This document shows positions 1-10,150 of a stretch of 64,000 nucleotides of DNA, in pieces. Numbering within the stretch: position 1 is the stretch's first letter; each line of letters begins with the position of its first letter. Position numbers and translations under genes: made by a program. The notes beneath the pieces are model-generated. The model was not told the DNA's origin. It searched no databases and was given only the letters and a program-made list of their open reading frames with translations. This stretch comes from Archivesica marissinica (Eukaryota; Mollusca; Bivalvia; Venerida; Vesicomyidae): assembly GCA_014843695.1 (NCBI GenBank), contig CM026403.1:42374572-42438571 (forward strand). The letters run 5' to 3'.

Positions 1-115
1 AGTGAACATTATTTGTACAGCCTCGTTTTGGAACAAAAATACACAGGCTATTGCTTATGTTACCGGTATACCCAGGATACACTCAAATCTCACCCATGTA
101 ATCCAGCCCAGGGTC

Positions 116-252
116 GGAGGTTATAAAACGTTTCTCAAATCTCAAACTCAAGCTTAAGTGATATGATTGGTTGAGTCTGATATCTACACTTAGCTGAACC
201 AATCAGAAGCTTGAGACTGAGTCTGAGATTGGAGAACAGTTTTATAACCTCC
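116..252. mobile_element. Short foldback MITE
   Basis: The two ends are inverted copies of each other. The left end reads GGAGGTTATAAAAC and continues with CTCAAATCTCA; the right end gives the same words on the other strand, ending GTTTTATAACCTCC. The arms are about 55 bp, imperfect, with almost no spacer, so the whole unit folds into a hairpin. No coding capacity and no clear target-site duplication. Confidence 0.6.
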
Positions 253-299
253 AGGCCAGATCAATCACTGGCCAAGGAAGTATATTTGTTTGTTTGATT

Positions 300-480
300 G
301 TTTTGGGTTTTAAAGTCGTCAAATAGTCTATGTCATATGGCTATTCTCCAGTTATTATTGGCAGGGGAAGACCTTCCAAGCAATATTTCAGACATAGGCG
401 GGCGTCCGGGTTGTACCACCAACCTTCTGCAAGCCAGCTGGATAGCTTTCTCAAGTATATTTGTATGTGAGAATTGGTGA
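300..480 (-). mobile_element. Fragment of tRNA-derived SINE, family E
   Basis: The words GAAGACC, AATATTTCAG, GCAAGCCAGCTGGATAG and CTTTCTCA occur in the same order as in the more complete copy at 46692-46879, which has a tRNA-like head on its minus strand. Here the head is missing. A 60-codon open frame over this stretch has no protein-like character. Confidence 0.45.
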
Positions 481-719
481 CAGTAAGGTTTAAATTACAC
501 CTGACCTAAAAATAGTGAGACATGAGACAGCTCAGAGTGACAGTGTGTTACTCCACAATGACCCGGATTCAATTCAGATGTTCGTTCCGGTTAGTTGTGT
601 TATTCTATATGCTATAAAGAACACAGAAAAGGAGCCAATTTTATCCGAATTTAATGATAGTTTTGTCTTGGGGAAACACTGAACATATTTTTCGAAATAA
701 TGATCGGAAAGGAGAATGT
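481..719. other. No recognised feature
   Basis: AT-rich sequence between a SINE fragment and the hAT element. I see no reading frame, repeat or RNA gene that I can support. Confidence 0.5.
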
Positions 720-943
720 CAAATTACTAGGGATGGCAACGAATAGCGATTTAACTATCCGAATATTCGGTCAGTAAGGTATTCGAATATTCGAATATTC
801 GTTTTAATTATATTAAAAACTCAAAATCACTCAAAACTCAAGAAATGCCAAATTAAGCTACTTTTAAATTACTAAACGTCATCTTCTTCCTGTAAGGCCA
901 TGCAAATATGACGACGATTCATTCAGTTATTATCGACCACCAC

Positions 944-1460
944 TACCACACCATATACCATGAAAATGCCATGGATATCCCATGAAAAACCTGTGAAATG
1001 GTAAAATACCATTAATTTAGCAATGAATTTTTGTTGGAATTTTTTTAATGGGTACACCTCGAAAGACACAAAACCCATTAATATTTCATGTAATGGCCAT
1101 GAACCAGCCATGACTCTATGTATATACCCATGAAATACCTATGAATTTCACCGATCACGATTCTCAACAATGACCATGGCCATGAATATTTGTATCAATA
1201 TATTTTCATGGTTAAGTCATGGCCATTAATAAAGTATAATCATGGCCAGGAATTCAACTGCATTAATTTCATGGCAATTAACAGTTAATAATGGCCATGA
1301 ATCAAAAGAATGTTATGCAAGACAGAGCACTGTATAATTTCATGGCCATGAACAGATAATAATGGCCATGAATCATATGAATGGCATGCAAGACAGAACT
1401 CGGGAAATATCATCACCATGAAATTGAAATTCATGGCCATGAAAGCAATTTACAACAGCT
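944..1460. repeat. Zone rich in the palindrome-centred word ATGGCCATGAA
   Basis: The word ATGGCCATGAA and close variants (CATGAAATACC, ATGGCAATTAA, CATTAATTTCATGGC) recur at irregular spacing of about 20-60 bp. A matching zone lies at 2790-3135, so the two zones sit on either side of the element's central array. They may be subterminal transposase-binding repeats or simply an old degenerate tandem array. No coding potential. Confidence 0.5.
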
Positions 1461-1817
1461 GTTAAGTTAATGAATAAAAAATATGAACTCTCAAACTGGT
1501 CTTTAATATACACAATGTACATGCATGAGCAGTGCGATAAATTTACGCGGATCGTACGAGTGTCAGTCAGTCCATTGCTGAATCTGCATATATTACAGCC
1601 ACATCGCCTTCTCGCTTTAGGCATTCAACGTGTTCAAAACACAAATCATGAAATGCATTATCACCACCTCAAAAAGTTCACATTCTCCCGACTTTCACGT
1701 CCAGGACTTTTGCCGTTTTGGTGACGCCTGATGGAGTAGAATTCCTGCACGGGATCGTTCAGGTTCACTGGCGCAGGGCACGCCAGCGGGAAATATTCTG
1801 TGATTTATTGGGAGCAT

Positions 1818-2291
1818 TCATATAAATCCATGGGTCAATCCATGCACATAGAGGACAGTTTCATATATACCCATGGGTCAATCCATGCACATAGAGGACA
1901 GTTTCATATATACCCATGGGTCAATCCATGCACATAGAGGACAGTTTCATATATACCCATGGGTCAATCCATGCACATAGAGGACAGTTTCATATATACC
2001 CATGGGTCAATCCATGCACATAGAGGACAGTTTCATATATACCCATGGGTCAATCCATGCACATAGAGGACAGTTTCATATATACCCATGGGTCAATCCA
2101 TGCACATAGAGGACAGTTTCATATATACCCATGGGTCAATCCATGCACATAGAGGACAGTTTCATATATACCCATGGGTCAATCCATGCACATAGAGGAC
2201 AGTTTCATATATACCCATGGGTCAATCCATGCACATAGAGGACAGTTTCATATATACCCATGGGTCAATCCATGCACATAGAGGACAGTTT
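1818..2291. repeat. 43-bp minisatellite, about 11 units
   Basis: A head-to-tail unit of 43 bp containing ATATACCCATGGGTCAATCC, then ATGCACATAGAGGACAGTTT. The units are practically identical, which implies very recent expansion or homogenisation. The array lies wholly inside the hAT element 728-3231. Confidence 0.95.
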
Positions 2292-2329
2292 TCGCCATAC
2301 TTCAGCTGACCACACCGCCATTGAACAAA

Positions 2330-2600
2330 TCCCAGTCAGTAAGCCTATATCGGCCCGATATCGGCTAAGGATCGGAATATCGGCCAAATTTTCCGACGTC
2401 GGGCCGATATTAGTCAATGCCTAAACTTTGCATGATATTTTATTTCCATTGACTTATATATACCACAGCGTCATTTTGCATGCCCATGTGTGGTAGTTGC
2501 TGGCAAAGACCGGTATTTGTTTTACTTGGTGATTTCAATATCGGCCCGACATCGGCAAGAGATAGCTTTGCCGCCTTTGATAGCAGCCCAAGGTAGGTAA
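2330..2600. repeat. ATCGGCC-rich segment, possible nested inverted-repeat element
   Basis: The words ATATCGGCCCGATATCGGC, CGGGCCGATATTAG and AATATCGGCCCGACATCGGC occur in both orientations at 2348-2412 and 2538-2560, flanking about 130 bp of other sequence. This is the pattern of a small inverted-repeat transposon inserted in the hAT element. I could not define exact ends or a target-site duplication. Confidence 0.4.
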
Positions 2601-2789
2601 CTCGTGTTGTCTTACCATGGATTGTCTTTTATCAACGCAGTGAATAATAATATTTCATATAAACGAAATTATCACATAATATAAGTATTCAGTTATATCT
2701 ATTATATTATTTTGATTTATTACAATTGTTTTCATTGATATGTTTAATTGTTTTAAGTTTTTTAACACATTTGGATTAATGGATTAATT

Positions 2790-3135
2790 AATGGGCCTTA
2801 ATATGTTCCCGTTTAATGGGCATTTTCAAGGCCATGACTTCAGCATGCTCTTTAATGGCCATGAACAATCAAGACATTCCAACTTTAATGGCATTACTTA
2901 ATGGCAGTTGTGTTCAAGAACTCATGGGCATGAATTTGATATGGGGGTATTAATGGCCATGAATATCGGTCATTTTCATGGCATTGATTCATGGCATACA
3001 TGGGGATTTCATGGCAAATTCACAGCCTTTTGCAAAATTAATGGGCCTTAATATGGTCCCGTTTAATGGGATTTTAATGGATTTATTCATGGGTTGTACT
3101 CATGCGTTTTTCATGGTCAGTTCATGGGTTGATCT
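2790..3135. repeat. Second ATGGCCATGAA-rich zone of the hAT element
   Basis: Recurrent AATGGCCATGAA, TTCATGGCA and TTAATGGGCCTTAATATG words, matching the zone at 944-1460. The phrase AATGGGCCTTAATATG appears twice (2790s and 3040s). Confidence 0.5.
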
Positions 3136-3239
3136 GCAGTAGTGCACTGTACATTATTCAAACAGCCTGGGGCAATTTCTTTTGTATTGGAAGGTTTTGA
3201 GCGAATAGTCGAATGTTCGTTGGCATCCCTACAAATTAC

Positions 3240-3730
3240 TGATCATTTATTTATTGAAGATTGGTCAATGGTCATTCATTCCAACAGGCCCGTCGCCAGG
3301 CATACGCAAGTACGCACGTGCGTATCATTGGTCTTAGAAAATGAAAAAAAATTGAAAACCCCATGGGGGTAGTAGGGATACATACGTGATGTGTGGACTG
3401 GTGCAATAATTGAGACCATTGCAAATATGCATCTCGAAATTTAGTGTGTGCTATTTTACGTGCTTGTTTAATTGATAAGGGCGATAGATCATGTATATTA
3501 TACATCTAGCCTTAATTTGTACCTTTATACGGATTGTCGTAAGAACTTTAGTCCTGCAATTGTATGTTACAAAATGCATTGAAATGCAGGAAATTGCTTC
3601 CTCATTTCAAAAAATCTCCTGGGGGCATGACCCTGAACCCCCTAGCGTACTCGCCCGTGCGTATCATCAAAATAGCTCCAGCGACGGCCCTGTCCAAGAT
3701 ATATGAACAATACTGAAACCTTCACCCATA
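3240..3730. other. No recognised gene
   Basis: About 490 bp between the hAT element and the next MITE. Short open frames here overlap on both strands and show no family resemblance. The related words CGTCGCCAGGCATACGCAAG and CGTACTCGCCCGTGCG are suggestive of an old repeat with ends near 3290 and 3690, but I cannot define it. Confidence 0.4.
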
Positions 3731-3931
3731 TACAGTCTACATCCGTTATGTCAAAGTCGGTTATGTTGAATTCTCTGGTTATCTCGAAGTCGGATGAAAG
3801 TCCCGTTTCAGACACTATCAATTTACATATAACTGGATCTGTTTATATCGAATTTCGTTAAGTCAATCTTCAGTTATGTCGAAGTATTTTGTTCGGTCGG
3901 ACGGAATTCGACATAACGGATGTAGACTGTA
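3731..3931. mobile_element. MITE with TACAGTCTACATCCGTTATG ends
   Basis: The left end TACAGTCTACATCCGTTATG and right end CATAACGGATGTAGACTGTA are perfect inverted repeats, with TA at each outer edge consistent with a TA target as in Tc1/mariner-type elements. About 200 bp, no coding capacity. A partial relative lies at 33626-33682. The 20-bp array begins within 15 bp of the right end. Confidence 0.8.
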
Positions 3932-3944
3932 ATATTGCAACCAT

Positions 3945-4431
3945 ATGGGAGAAGGACCCGTATCCTGGAAGGAGGACCCGTGTCCTGGAAGGAGGACCTG
4001 TGTCCTGGAAGGAGGACCCGTGTCCTGGAAGAAGGACCCGTGTTCTGGAAGAAGGACCCGTGTCCTGGAAGGAGGACCCGTGTCCTGGAAGGAGGACCCG
4101 TGTTCTGGAAGGAGGACCCGTGTTCTGGAAGGAGGATCCGTGTTCTGGAAGGAGGATCCGTGTTCTGGAAGGAGGATCCGTGTTCTGGAAGGAGGATCCG
4201 TGTTCTGGAAGGAGGATCTGTGTTCTGGAAGGAGGATCCGTGTCCTGGAAGGAGGACCCGTGTCCTGGAAGGAGGATCCATGTTCTGGAAGGAGGATACG
4301 TGTTCTGGAAGGAGGATCTGTGTTCTGGAAGGAGGACCCGTGTCCTGGAAGGAGGACCCGTGTCCTGGAAGGAGGATCCGTGTCCTGGAAGAAGGACCCG
4401 TGTCCCTGGAAGAAGGACCCGTGTCCCTGTG
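3945..4431. repeat. 20-bp minisatellite, about 24 units
   Basis: The unit is TGTCCTGGAAGGAGGACCCG with point variants (ctgt, ttct, gatcc). Since 20 is not a multiple of three and the unit lacks stop codons, several overlapping frames stay open on both strands for 130-209 codons. They are all translations of the same unit and are not evidence of a protein. The array fills the space between a MITE and a SINE fragment. Confidence 0.95.
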
Positions 4432-4585
4432 ATCATTGTTTCAGACACGGACGAGCACCTGGGACAAACCACAAACTTTCCGACAGTCAGTTGGATAGCT
4501 TCCTCACTTAAAACTTAAAATCTGCTCGATGCAAATGATTTGAAGTGAATGGCCGTAACAACTCAGGCATGCAGAATGACAAGAG
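4432..4585 (-). mobile_element. SINE family E copy, degraded
   Basis: It shares CAGTTGGATAGCTTCCTCA, GATTTGAAGTGAA and GGCCGTAACAACTC with the copies at 7063-7215 and 46692-46879, in the same order and on the same strand. The tRNA-like head lies toward the high-coordinate end. Confidence 0.55.
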
Positions 4586-4806
4586 AGTGATTATTATGCG
4601 TAAAATGGTAAACTTGAGGTGTTACAAATCTCCTTGTTTTCATGTTTTGTGATATGGATTGCAAAATCTATACTGTTGTTACAATAATAGTAATGCAATA
4701 CCTTGCCATTTCCTTTCCAAACTGTAATGTAAAAATATTACAACAGGATATACAAAGGTTATTACAATGTAGCTCATTCATAACTGTAAACGCAGTTTTT
4801 TTCCAT

Positions 4807-5644
4807 ATTAAAGCGACACTACATCGGTGAAAACGCAAATTTCTACAGAATATAATTTTCACGCGTTTCGGTAGTAATAGCGTGAAAAGATGGTCTTAGC
4901 GTAGCGGGTTCACAATAGTTATTAATATTGGTCGTTTTGCAGGGGCACGTGTTTTGCATGGCAAATGTGTAATGTGTAGTGAAGTTATGGTCATTCTACC
5001 GGACGCTTTCACACAGCGTAGACCTAAGTTAATGTCTATATTAAAATTGTAGTATATGAAATATGCGTATTGTTTACGAGGCCCGTCGTAGAGTGGTATG
5101 ACATTGACAATCGGGCACAGGTTTCCAGCTGTATTTTTCTCTTAAAATTAAGAGTTGTTTATCTCTGGTTTTTCCTGGGAGAGTCGACCACATATTACCA
5201 TCATATACGTTTGTGTAACATTTTATATCAAAGCATATTGCTCAAAATTTGAACATAAATCTTATGTATATATAGCCTGTTATGAAATGCTATTACTCGT
5301 GGTAAAACATTACAAGTCGTGCGGCAATCTACACGTCGTGTCCAGCTAAGGCATATTGTGTTTTGTGTTTCTTTATGGTTTGTGATGAGCATAGTTAAGA
5401 CTGTATTTTCCTATTATACGGTGTAATTGTTTTCTGAATATTTGCCTCAAAAGTTGAGTATTTCAACTTATCAAACGTCATATACGATGTTTGTTGACAT
5501 AACAAAAAAATGTAAATAGGGTCAACATCCATGCATAATGCAATGTGTGTATCTTGAATAACACAGATTTATGGTACAGATTTACCGTTCTATCTCACCC
5601 TTTGTGCCTGTGCACATTTATTCTTAGACTAATATGATTTAAAA
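4807..5644. mobile_element. Diverged copy of the TTAAAGCGACACTACATC element
   Basis: It begins TTAAAGCGACACTACATCGG, as do the elements at 12377 and 35622. From about 5385 it matches the interior of those copies (GTTTGTTGACATAACAAAA, AAATAGGGTCAACAT, ATTTATGGTACAGATTTACC). About 500 bp of extra sequence lies between the terminus and that interior. The right terminus is not visible before the next MITE begins. Confidence 0.55.
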
Positions 5645-5911
5645 TACAGTTGAACTTCGTTGCCTCGAACTCGACGGGTCCGTGAGTAATGGTTCGAGTC
5701 ATGGGAGGTTCGAGTCAAGGGTAGTTGTGTGGGTTGACCCATAATATTCATAAATTAAATTGTGAACTTGACGGGTCCGTGAGTAATGGTTCGAGTCATG
5801 GGAGGTTCGAGTCAAGGGTAGTTGTGTGGGTTGACCCATAATATTTATAAATTAAATTGTGAACTTGACGGGTCCGTGAGTAATGGTTCGAGGCAACAAA
5901 GTTCAACTGTA
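5645..5911. mobile_element. MITE with TACAGTTGAACTTCGTTGCC ends
   Basis: The left end TACAGTTGAACTTCGTTGCC and the right end GGCAACAAAGTTCAACTGTA are inverted repeats with one mismatch, with TA at both borders. Inside are two tandem copies of a unit of about 106 bp (GACGGGTCCGTGAGTAATGG to AAATTAAATTGTGAA). No protein-coding potential. Confidence 0.75.
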
Positions 5912-6008
5912 CTTTATTATTCAATGCTAAGGACTTTGAATTCAAATGTTGCATGATAGACCTAGTCACTGACCATGAGCATAAGAATCCAAATTTTGAT
6001 TGTGTATC

Positions 6009-6130
6009 GCATTGGAGGTAACTGACCATAAACATAACAATCGGGGATGTGGCGTACATCATTGGAGGTAACTGAACTTAAACGTAACAATCGGGGATGT
6101 GGTGTACCGCATTGGAAGCCACTGACCTTC
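6009..6130. repeat. About 51-bp direct repeat, 2.4 copies
   Basis: GCATTGGAGGTAACTGA and ACATAACAATCGGGGATGTG recur at about 51-bp spacing, with the third copy partial. Confidence 0.7.
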
Positions 6131-6278
6131 AATGCAAGCAAGATACATAATGTTGTTAGCTGAAACAGAATGCGACCGATTTAACATTTGATTTTCGTGT
6201 TTGACACCATGCCTTATATGCAATGTCATATCCGAGCTGATTTGTAACTTTATGCAACATCTAATGTCCAAAAATCAT

Positions 6279-7062
6279 CTTGATGCAGTATTTCCACACA
6301 TTACACTAAACTGAACAGCTGAAAGTGAGGGGGGGAGTTGTGGCATTACACGGCGACGCTCAAGCTATTAATGGTGACAGAAGAATCTTGATGCAGTATT
6401 TCCACACATTACACTAAACTGAACAGCTGAAAGTGAGGAGGGGGAGTTGTGGCATTACACGGCGACGCTCAAGCTATTAATGGTGACAGAAGAATCTTGA
6501 TGCAGTATTTCCACACATTACACTAAACTGAACAGCTGAAAGTGAGGGGGGAGTTGTGGCATTACACGGCGACGCTCAAGCTAATGGTGACAGATTATGT
6601 TATGTTATATTTCGGGTTTTACGCCTGCATCAGCACCATTTTGGGCTATATCGCCGGCGGGCAGTTAACCTAGCAACACCTTTCCTGGGCAGGCTCCAGC
6701 GGTTAACTAATGGTGACAGAAGAATCTTGATGCAGTATTTCCACACATTACACTAAACTGAACAGCTGAAAGTGAGGAGGGGGGGTTGTGGCATTACACG
6801 GCGACGCTCAAGCTATTAATGGTGACAGAAGAATCTTGATGCTGTATTTCCACACATTACACTAAACTGAACAGCTGAAGTGAGGGGGGAGTTGTGGCAT
6901 TACACAGCGACGCTCAAGCTATTAATAGTGACAGAAGAATCTTGATGCAGTATTTCCACACATTACACTAAACTGAACAGCTGAAAGTGAGGAGGGGGGT
7001 TGTGGCATTACACGGCGACACTCAAGCTATTAATGGTGACAGAAGAATCTTAATGCAGTATT
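6279..7062. repeat. 108-bp tandem repeat, about 7 units
   Basis: The unit runs from CTTGATGCAGTATTTCCACA through CTAAACTGAACAGCTGAAAG, a variable run of G, GGCATTACACGGCGACGC and TAATGGTGACAGAAGAAT. Most length variation is in the G-run. One unit is split by a SINE fragment at 6594-6706. Confidence 0.9.
6594..6706 (-). mobile_element. SINE family C fragment inserted in the 108-bp array
   Basis: It is flanked by a 13-bp target-site duplication, ctaatggtgacag, at 6581-6593 and 6707-6719. The insert shares GTTAACCTAGCAACACC, TTTCCTGGGCAGGCTCC and AGCGGTTAA with the family C copies at 55043-55288 and 57000-57215. Only the 3' domain is present, so it inserted already truncated or lost its head later. 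Confidence 0.75.
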
Positions 7063-7215
7063 TCAGGCACCACAAGATAGAAACAACGACCTTCCACAAG
7101 CCAGCTGGAAATAATTTCACAGGGTGGGATTTGAACCTACAGCGGTGAGAGACAAATGATTTGAAGTGAACAACCGTAACCAATTGACCATTTCCGGCAT
7201 ACATACCGGTACAAA
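7063..7215 (-). mobile_element. SINE family E copy
   Basis: It shares CAGTATTTCAGGCACCA, CAAGCCAGCTGG, GGGATTTGAACCTA (the complement of a B-box-like stretch) and GATTTGAAGTGAACAACCGT with the copy at 46692-46879. The tRNA-like part is on the minus strand at the right-hand side. It joins the end of the 108-bp array. Confidence 0.6.
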
Positions 7216-7460
7216 ACCCAGAGATATTTTCCAATCTCTTATGGCAGTATTTGAATGCACATTCATATATGAACAACAATCGCCCGACATTAAAATATCT
7301 CAATAGAAGTTCATTATTGATTCACAAAAACCTAACATCTATCTACATTGTATAGCAGTACATCACTATAGTTTTCTGCTTCACTTTACCTAATCAATAA
7401 TGGTCTGTAACTCTGTGCACACCCTAGCAGTGAAAAAACCAGTGAAATATGTCATGCAAC

Positions 7461-7701
7461 TTAACCCATTCAACACCAAGTAACTCACATGGACTGGTCC
7501 ATGATATTCATAAACCAATAAATGAATCAGAAAATCACATTTGGACAAGTTCATTTATCAAAATGGGTAATTATGTCTAAAAATAGTCATATCACTGGCA
7601 AAAAGTGCAGATCCTGATGAGACGGCTCGTCACGAGCCAGCTCATCCGGATCTACACTTTTTGTAAGCCTATTTAGAGGTCTGTGGTGTTGAAAGGGTTA
7701 A
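7461..7701. mobile_element. piggyBac-like MITE, copy 1
   Basis: The ends TTAACCCATTCAACACC and GGTGTTGAAAGGGTTAA are inverted repeats carrying TTAA at both outer edges. TTAA plus a C-rich terminus is characteristic of piggyBac elements. About 241 bp, no coding capacity. The middle has an imperfect palindrome (GATCCTGATGAGACGGCTCG, then CGAGCCAGCTCATCCGGATC). Three more copies lie at 9848, 10151 and 21465. Confidence 0.8.
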
Positions 7702-7748
7702 TTAGAATTTTTGTCATAGCGACACAACTCTAATGAAATTCCATGACA

Positions 7749-7909
7749 TACAGTCAAACCTGCTTTAAGCAGCCAGCCATGGAAATCACAGAATGTGCTT
7801 AATAGAGAACAAATTGTATAATAAAACAACATATTGGGAATCTGGAAACTGGCTGCTTAATGCAGGTTGGCTGCTTAATAGAGTTGACCACTAACACAGG
7901 TTTGACTAT
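7749..7909. mobile_element. MITE with TACAGTCAAACCTG ends
   Basis: It starts TACAGTCAAACCTGCTTTAA and ends ACAGGTTTGACTATA, inverted repeats with a TA border. Internal GGCTGCTTAATAGAG-type words are themselves repeated. The termini resemble those of the nested element at 12433-12627, so the two may share a transposase type. Confidence 0.65.
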
Positions 7910-8039
7910 ATTTCTACAGTTTTCAGTTACAAATAAGAAAAGACCATTAATGAATTGTCGTTCGCTACAATTATTTGAACTATTATTAGCCTTTAATTTA
8001 CCCAGCAAGCAAAGAGTTATAACATAACAATCAGAGTCA

Positions 8040-9130
8040 ATTTGTCAACAATGGATGGATCAGTGTAGTCCAGTGGTAGAGCCAATCTGTTAACAACAGA
8101 CAGATCTGTAGTCCAGTGGTAGAGCCAATCTGTCAACAACAGACATATCTGTAGTCCAGTGGTAGAGCCAATCTGTTAACAACAGACGGATCTGTAGTCC
8201 AGTGGTAGAGCCAATCTGTTAACAACAGACAGATCTGTAGTCCAGTGGTAGAGCCAATCTGTTAACAACAGACAGATCTGTAGTCCAGTGGTAGAGCCAA
8301 TCTGTTAACAACAGACATATCTGTAGTCCAGTGGTAGAGCCAATCTGTTAACAACAGACGGATCTGTAGTCCACTGGTAGAGCCAATCTGTCAACAACAG
8401 ATGGATCTGTAGTCCACTGGTAGAGCCAATCTGTTAACAGACAGATCTGTAGTCCAGTGGTAGAGCCAATCTGTTAACAACAGACATATCTGTAGTCCAG
8501 TGGTAAAGCCAATCTGTCAACAACAGACGGATCTGTAGTCCAGTGGTAGAGCCAATCTGTTAACAACAGACATATCTGTAGTCCAGTGATAGAGCCAATC
8601 TGTCAACAACAGACGGATCTGTAGTCCAGTGGTAGAGCCAATCTGTCAACAACAGACGGATCTGTAGTCCAGTGGTAGAGCCAATCTGTCAACAACAGAC
8701 ATATCTGTAGTCCAGTGGTAGAGCCAATCTGTCAACAACAGACATATCTGTAGTCCAGTGGTAGAGCCAATCTGTCAACAACAGACGGATCTGTAGTCCA
8801 GTGGTAGAGCCAATCTGTCAACAACAGACGGATCTGTAGTCCAGTGGTAGAGCCAATCTGTTAACAACAGATGGATCTGTAGTCCACTGGTAGAGCCAAT
8901 CTGTTAACAACAGATGGATCTGTAGTCCACTGGTAGAGCCAATCTGTTAACAACAGATGGATCTGTAGTCCACTGGTAGAGCCAATCTGTTAACAACAGA
9001 TGGATCTGTAGTCCAGTGGTAGAGCCAATCTGTTAACAACAGATGGATCTGTAGTCCACTGGTAGAGCCAATCTGTTAACAACAGATGGATCTGTAGTCC
9101 ACTGGTAGAGCCAATCTGTTAACAACAGAC
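8040..9130 (+). repeat. 43-bp minisatellite of SINE A-box origin, about 25 units
   Basis: The unit is GGATCTGTAGTCCAGTGGTA followed by GAGCCAATCTGTTAACAACA and GAC. The segment TCTGTAGTCCAGTGGT is the 5' start of the family A SINE that directly follows the array at 9131. Each unit therefore repeats TAGTCCAGTGG, which fits the RNA polymerase III A-box consensus TRGYNNARNNG. There is no B box in the unit. Confidence 0.9.
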
Positions 9131-9401
9131 GGGTCTGTAGTCCAGTGGTTAACACGTTGGACTGGTAATCCAGGGATCTCCGTCTGACCATAATAATATT
9201 AACAGTCTTTCAGGGACTTTAAACCGAGCTCTTGTGTTGGTGCTTTACACCGTGCACGTAAAAGAACCAGAGGAGACTCTGGAATTGTTCTTCGTCTGTA
9301 TCATTGCACTATCCTCCAAAAATCTAAAATGACTCATCTCTTCAGGAGGCGTCGCTCATATGGACAACCAGTATTGATGATAAAGAAACATATCACACAC
9401 A
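9131..9401 (+). mobile_element. SINE family A, B box deleted
   Basis: The tRNA-like head has A-box TAGTCCAGTGG and an anticodon-arm-like CTGGACTGGTAATCCAG (loop CTGGTAA, which would read GGT, threonine). It then matches the family A body (TTTACACCGTGCACGTAAA, ATCTCTTCAGGAGGCG, GTCGCTCATATGG). Compared with the copy at 11091, the stretch carrying the B box GGTTCGATCCC is missing. The head is preceded by the 43-bp array built from the same head. Confidence 0.8.
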
Positions 9402-9847
9402 TAATATGTTAACATTCAAGTCTCTAGCAGTAATACACTAGGGTTAAATGTATGTACCTTGTCAAACAGTGTAACATGTTCACTGTGCTATGACTCACTG
9501 CAATACATACCTCCCAATAGGTTTACAGCAAGTAAATATCACAGATAGCTATTCTCACATCTCATCACCATGGAAACAAATCAACACTCTGTCATCTTGG
9601 TAACATCTTAATGTCCTGAAACACAAAAACAGTGAAGTTTGAACTTGCCTTGGTACAGCTGTATCAGTGACATCATAGGGCAGATGTTATAGGGCAGGGA
9701 AATTGAAAACAGAAAGAGCCCTGAGATACACTGAGGTGTATAGTTATCGTTAACATAACCTATGCACAAACAAAACACACAACTCGGTAAACGTAAATGC
9801 AGAATAAGTCATGACGGCTAAGTTAGTGATACTGAGAATTATTAATA
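9402..9847. other. No recognised gene
   Basis: About 450 bp of AT-rich sequence between a SINE and a MITE. I see no supported frame, RNA or repeat. Confidence 0.45.
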
Positions 9848-10091
9848 TTAACCCTTTCAACACCATAGACCTCTAAATTGGCTTACAAAAAAGTGTAGAT
9901 CCAGATGAGCCGGCTCATGACGAGCCGTCTCATCAGGATCTGCACTTTTTTCAAGTATTTTAACTATTTTTAGAATTTTTTTTACCCATTTTGATAAATG
10001 AACTGATCCAAATGTAACTTTGTTATTAATATATTGGTCTAAAAATATCATGGACCAGTCCATGTCAGTTACTTGGTGTTGAATGGGTTAA
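9848..10091. mobile_element. piggyBac-like MITE, copy 2 (inverted)
   Basis: The same element as 7461-7701 in opposite orientation: TTAACCCTTTCAACACC at the left and GGTGTTGAATGGGTTAA at the right, with the central GAGCCGGCTCATGACGAGCC palindrome. Confidence 0.8.
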
Positions 10092-10150
10092 AATACAAAT
10101 TACTGTACAGTCATTCATTCAAGTTCAGCCAAAGTAGCATCCAATCAAAA

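Larger units (their letters stand above)
728..3231. mobile_element. Non-autonomous hAT element, 2.5 kb
   Basis: The left terminus TAGGGATGGCAACGAA and the right terminus TTCGTTGGCATCCCTA are inverted repeats with one mismatch. The element is flanked by a perfect 8-bp duplication, caaattac, at 720-727 and 3232-3239, which is the TSD length of the hAT superfamily. The subterminal region at 779-802 has repeated TTCGAATATTCG, as does the end of the transposase-bearing element at 45381-47155. The interior holds no transposase, so movement would need a transposase supplied by another copy. It contains a 43-bp array and two zones rich in ATGGCCATGAA words, described separately. Confidence 0.85.

Noticed and set aside
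8040..9130. CRISPR-like array because of regular spacing
   Set aside because: Units are contiguous with no unique spacers, and the DNA is clearly eukaryotic.
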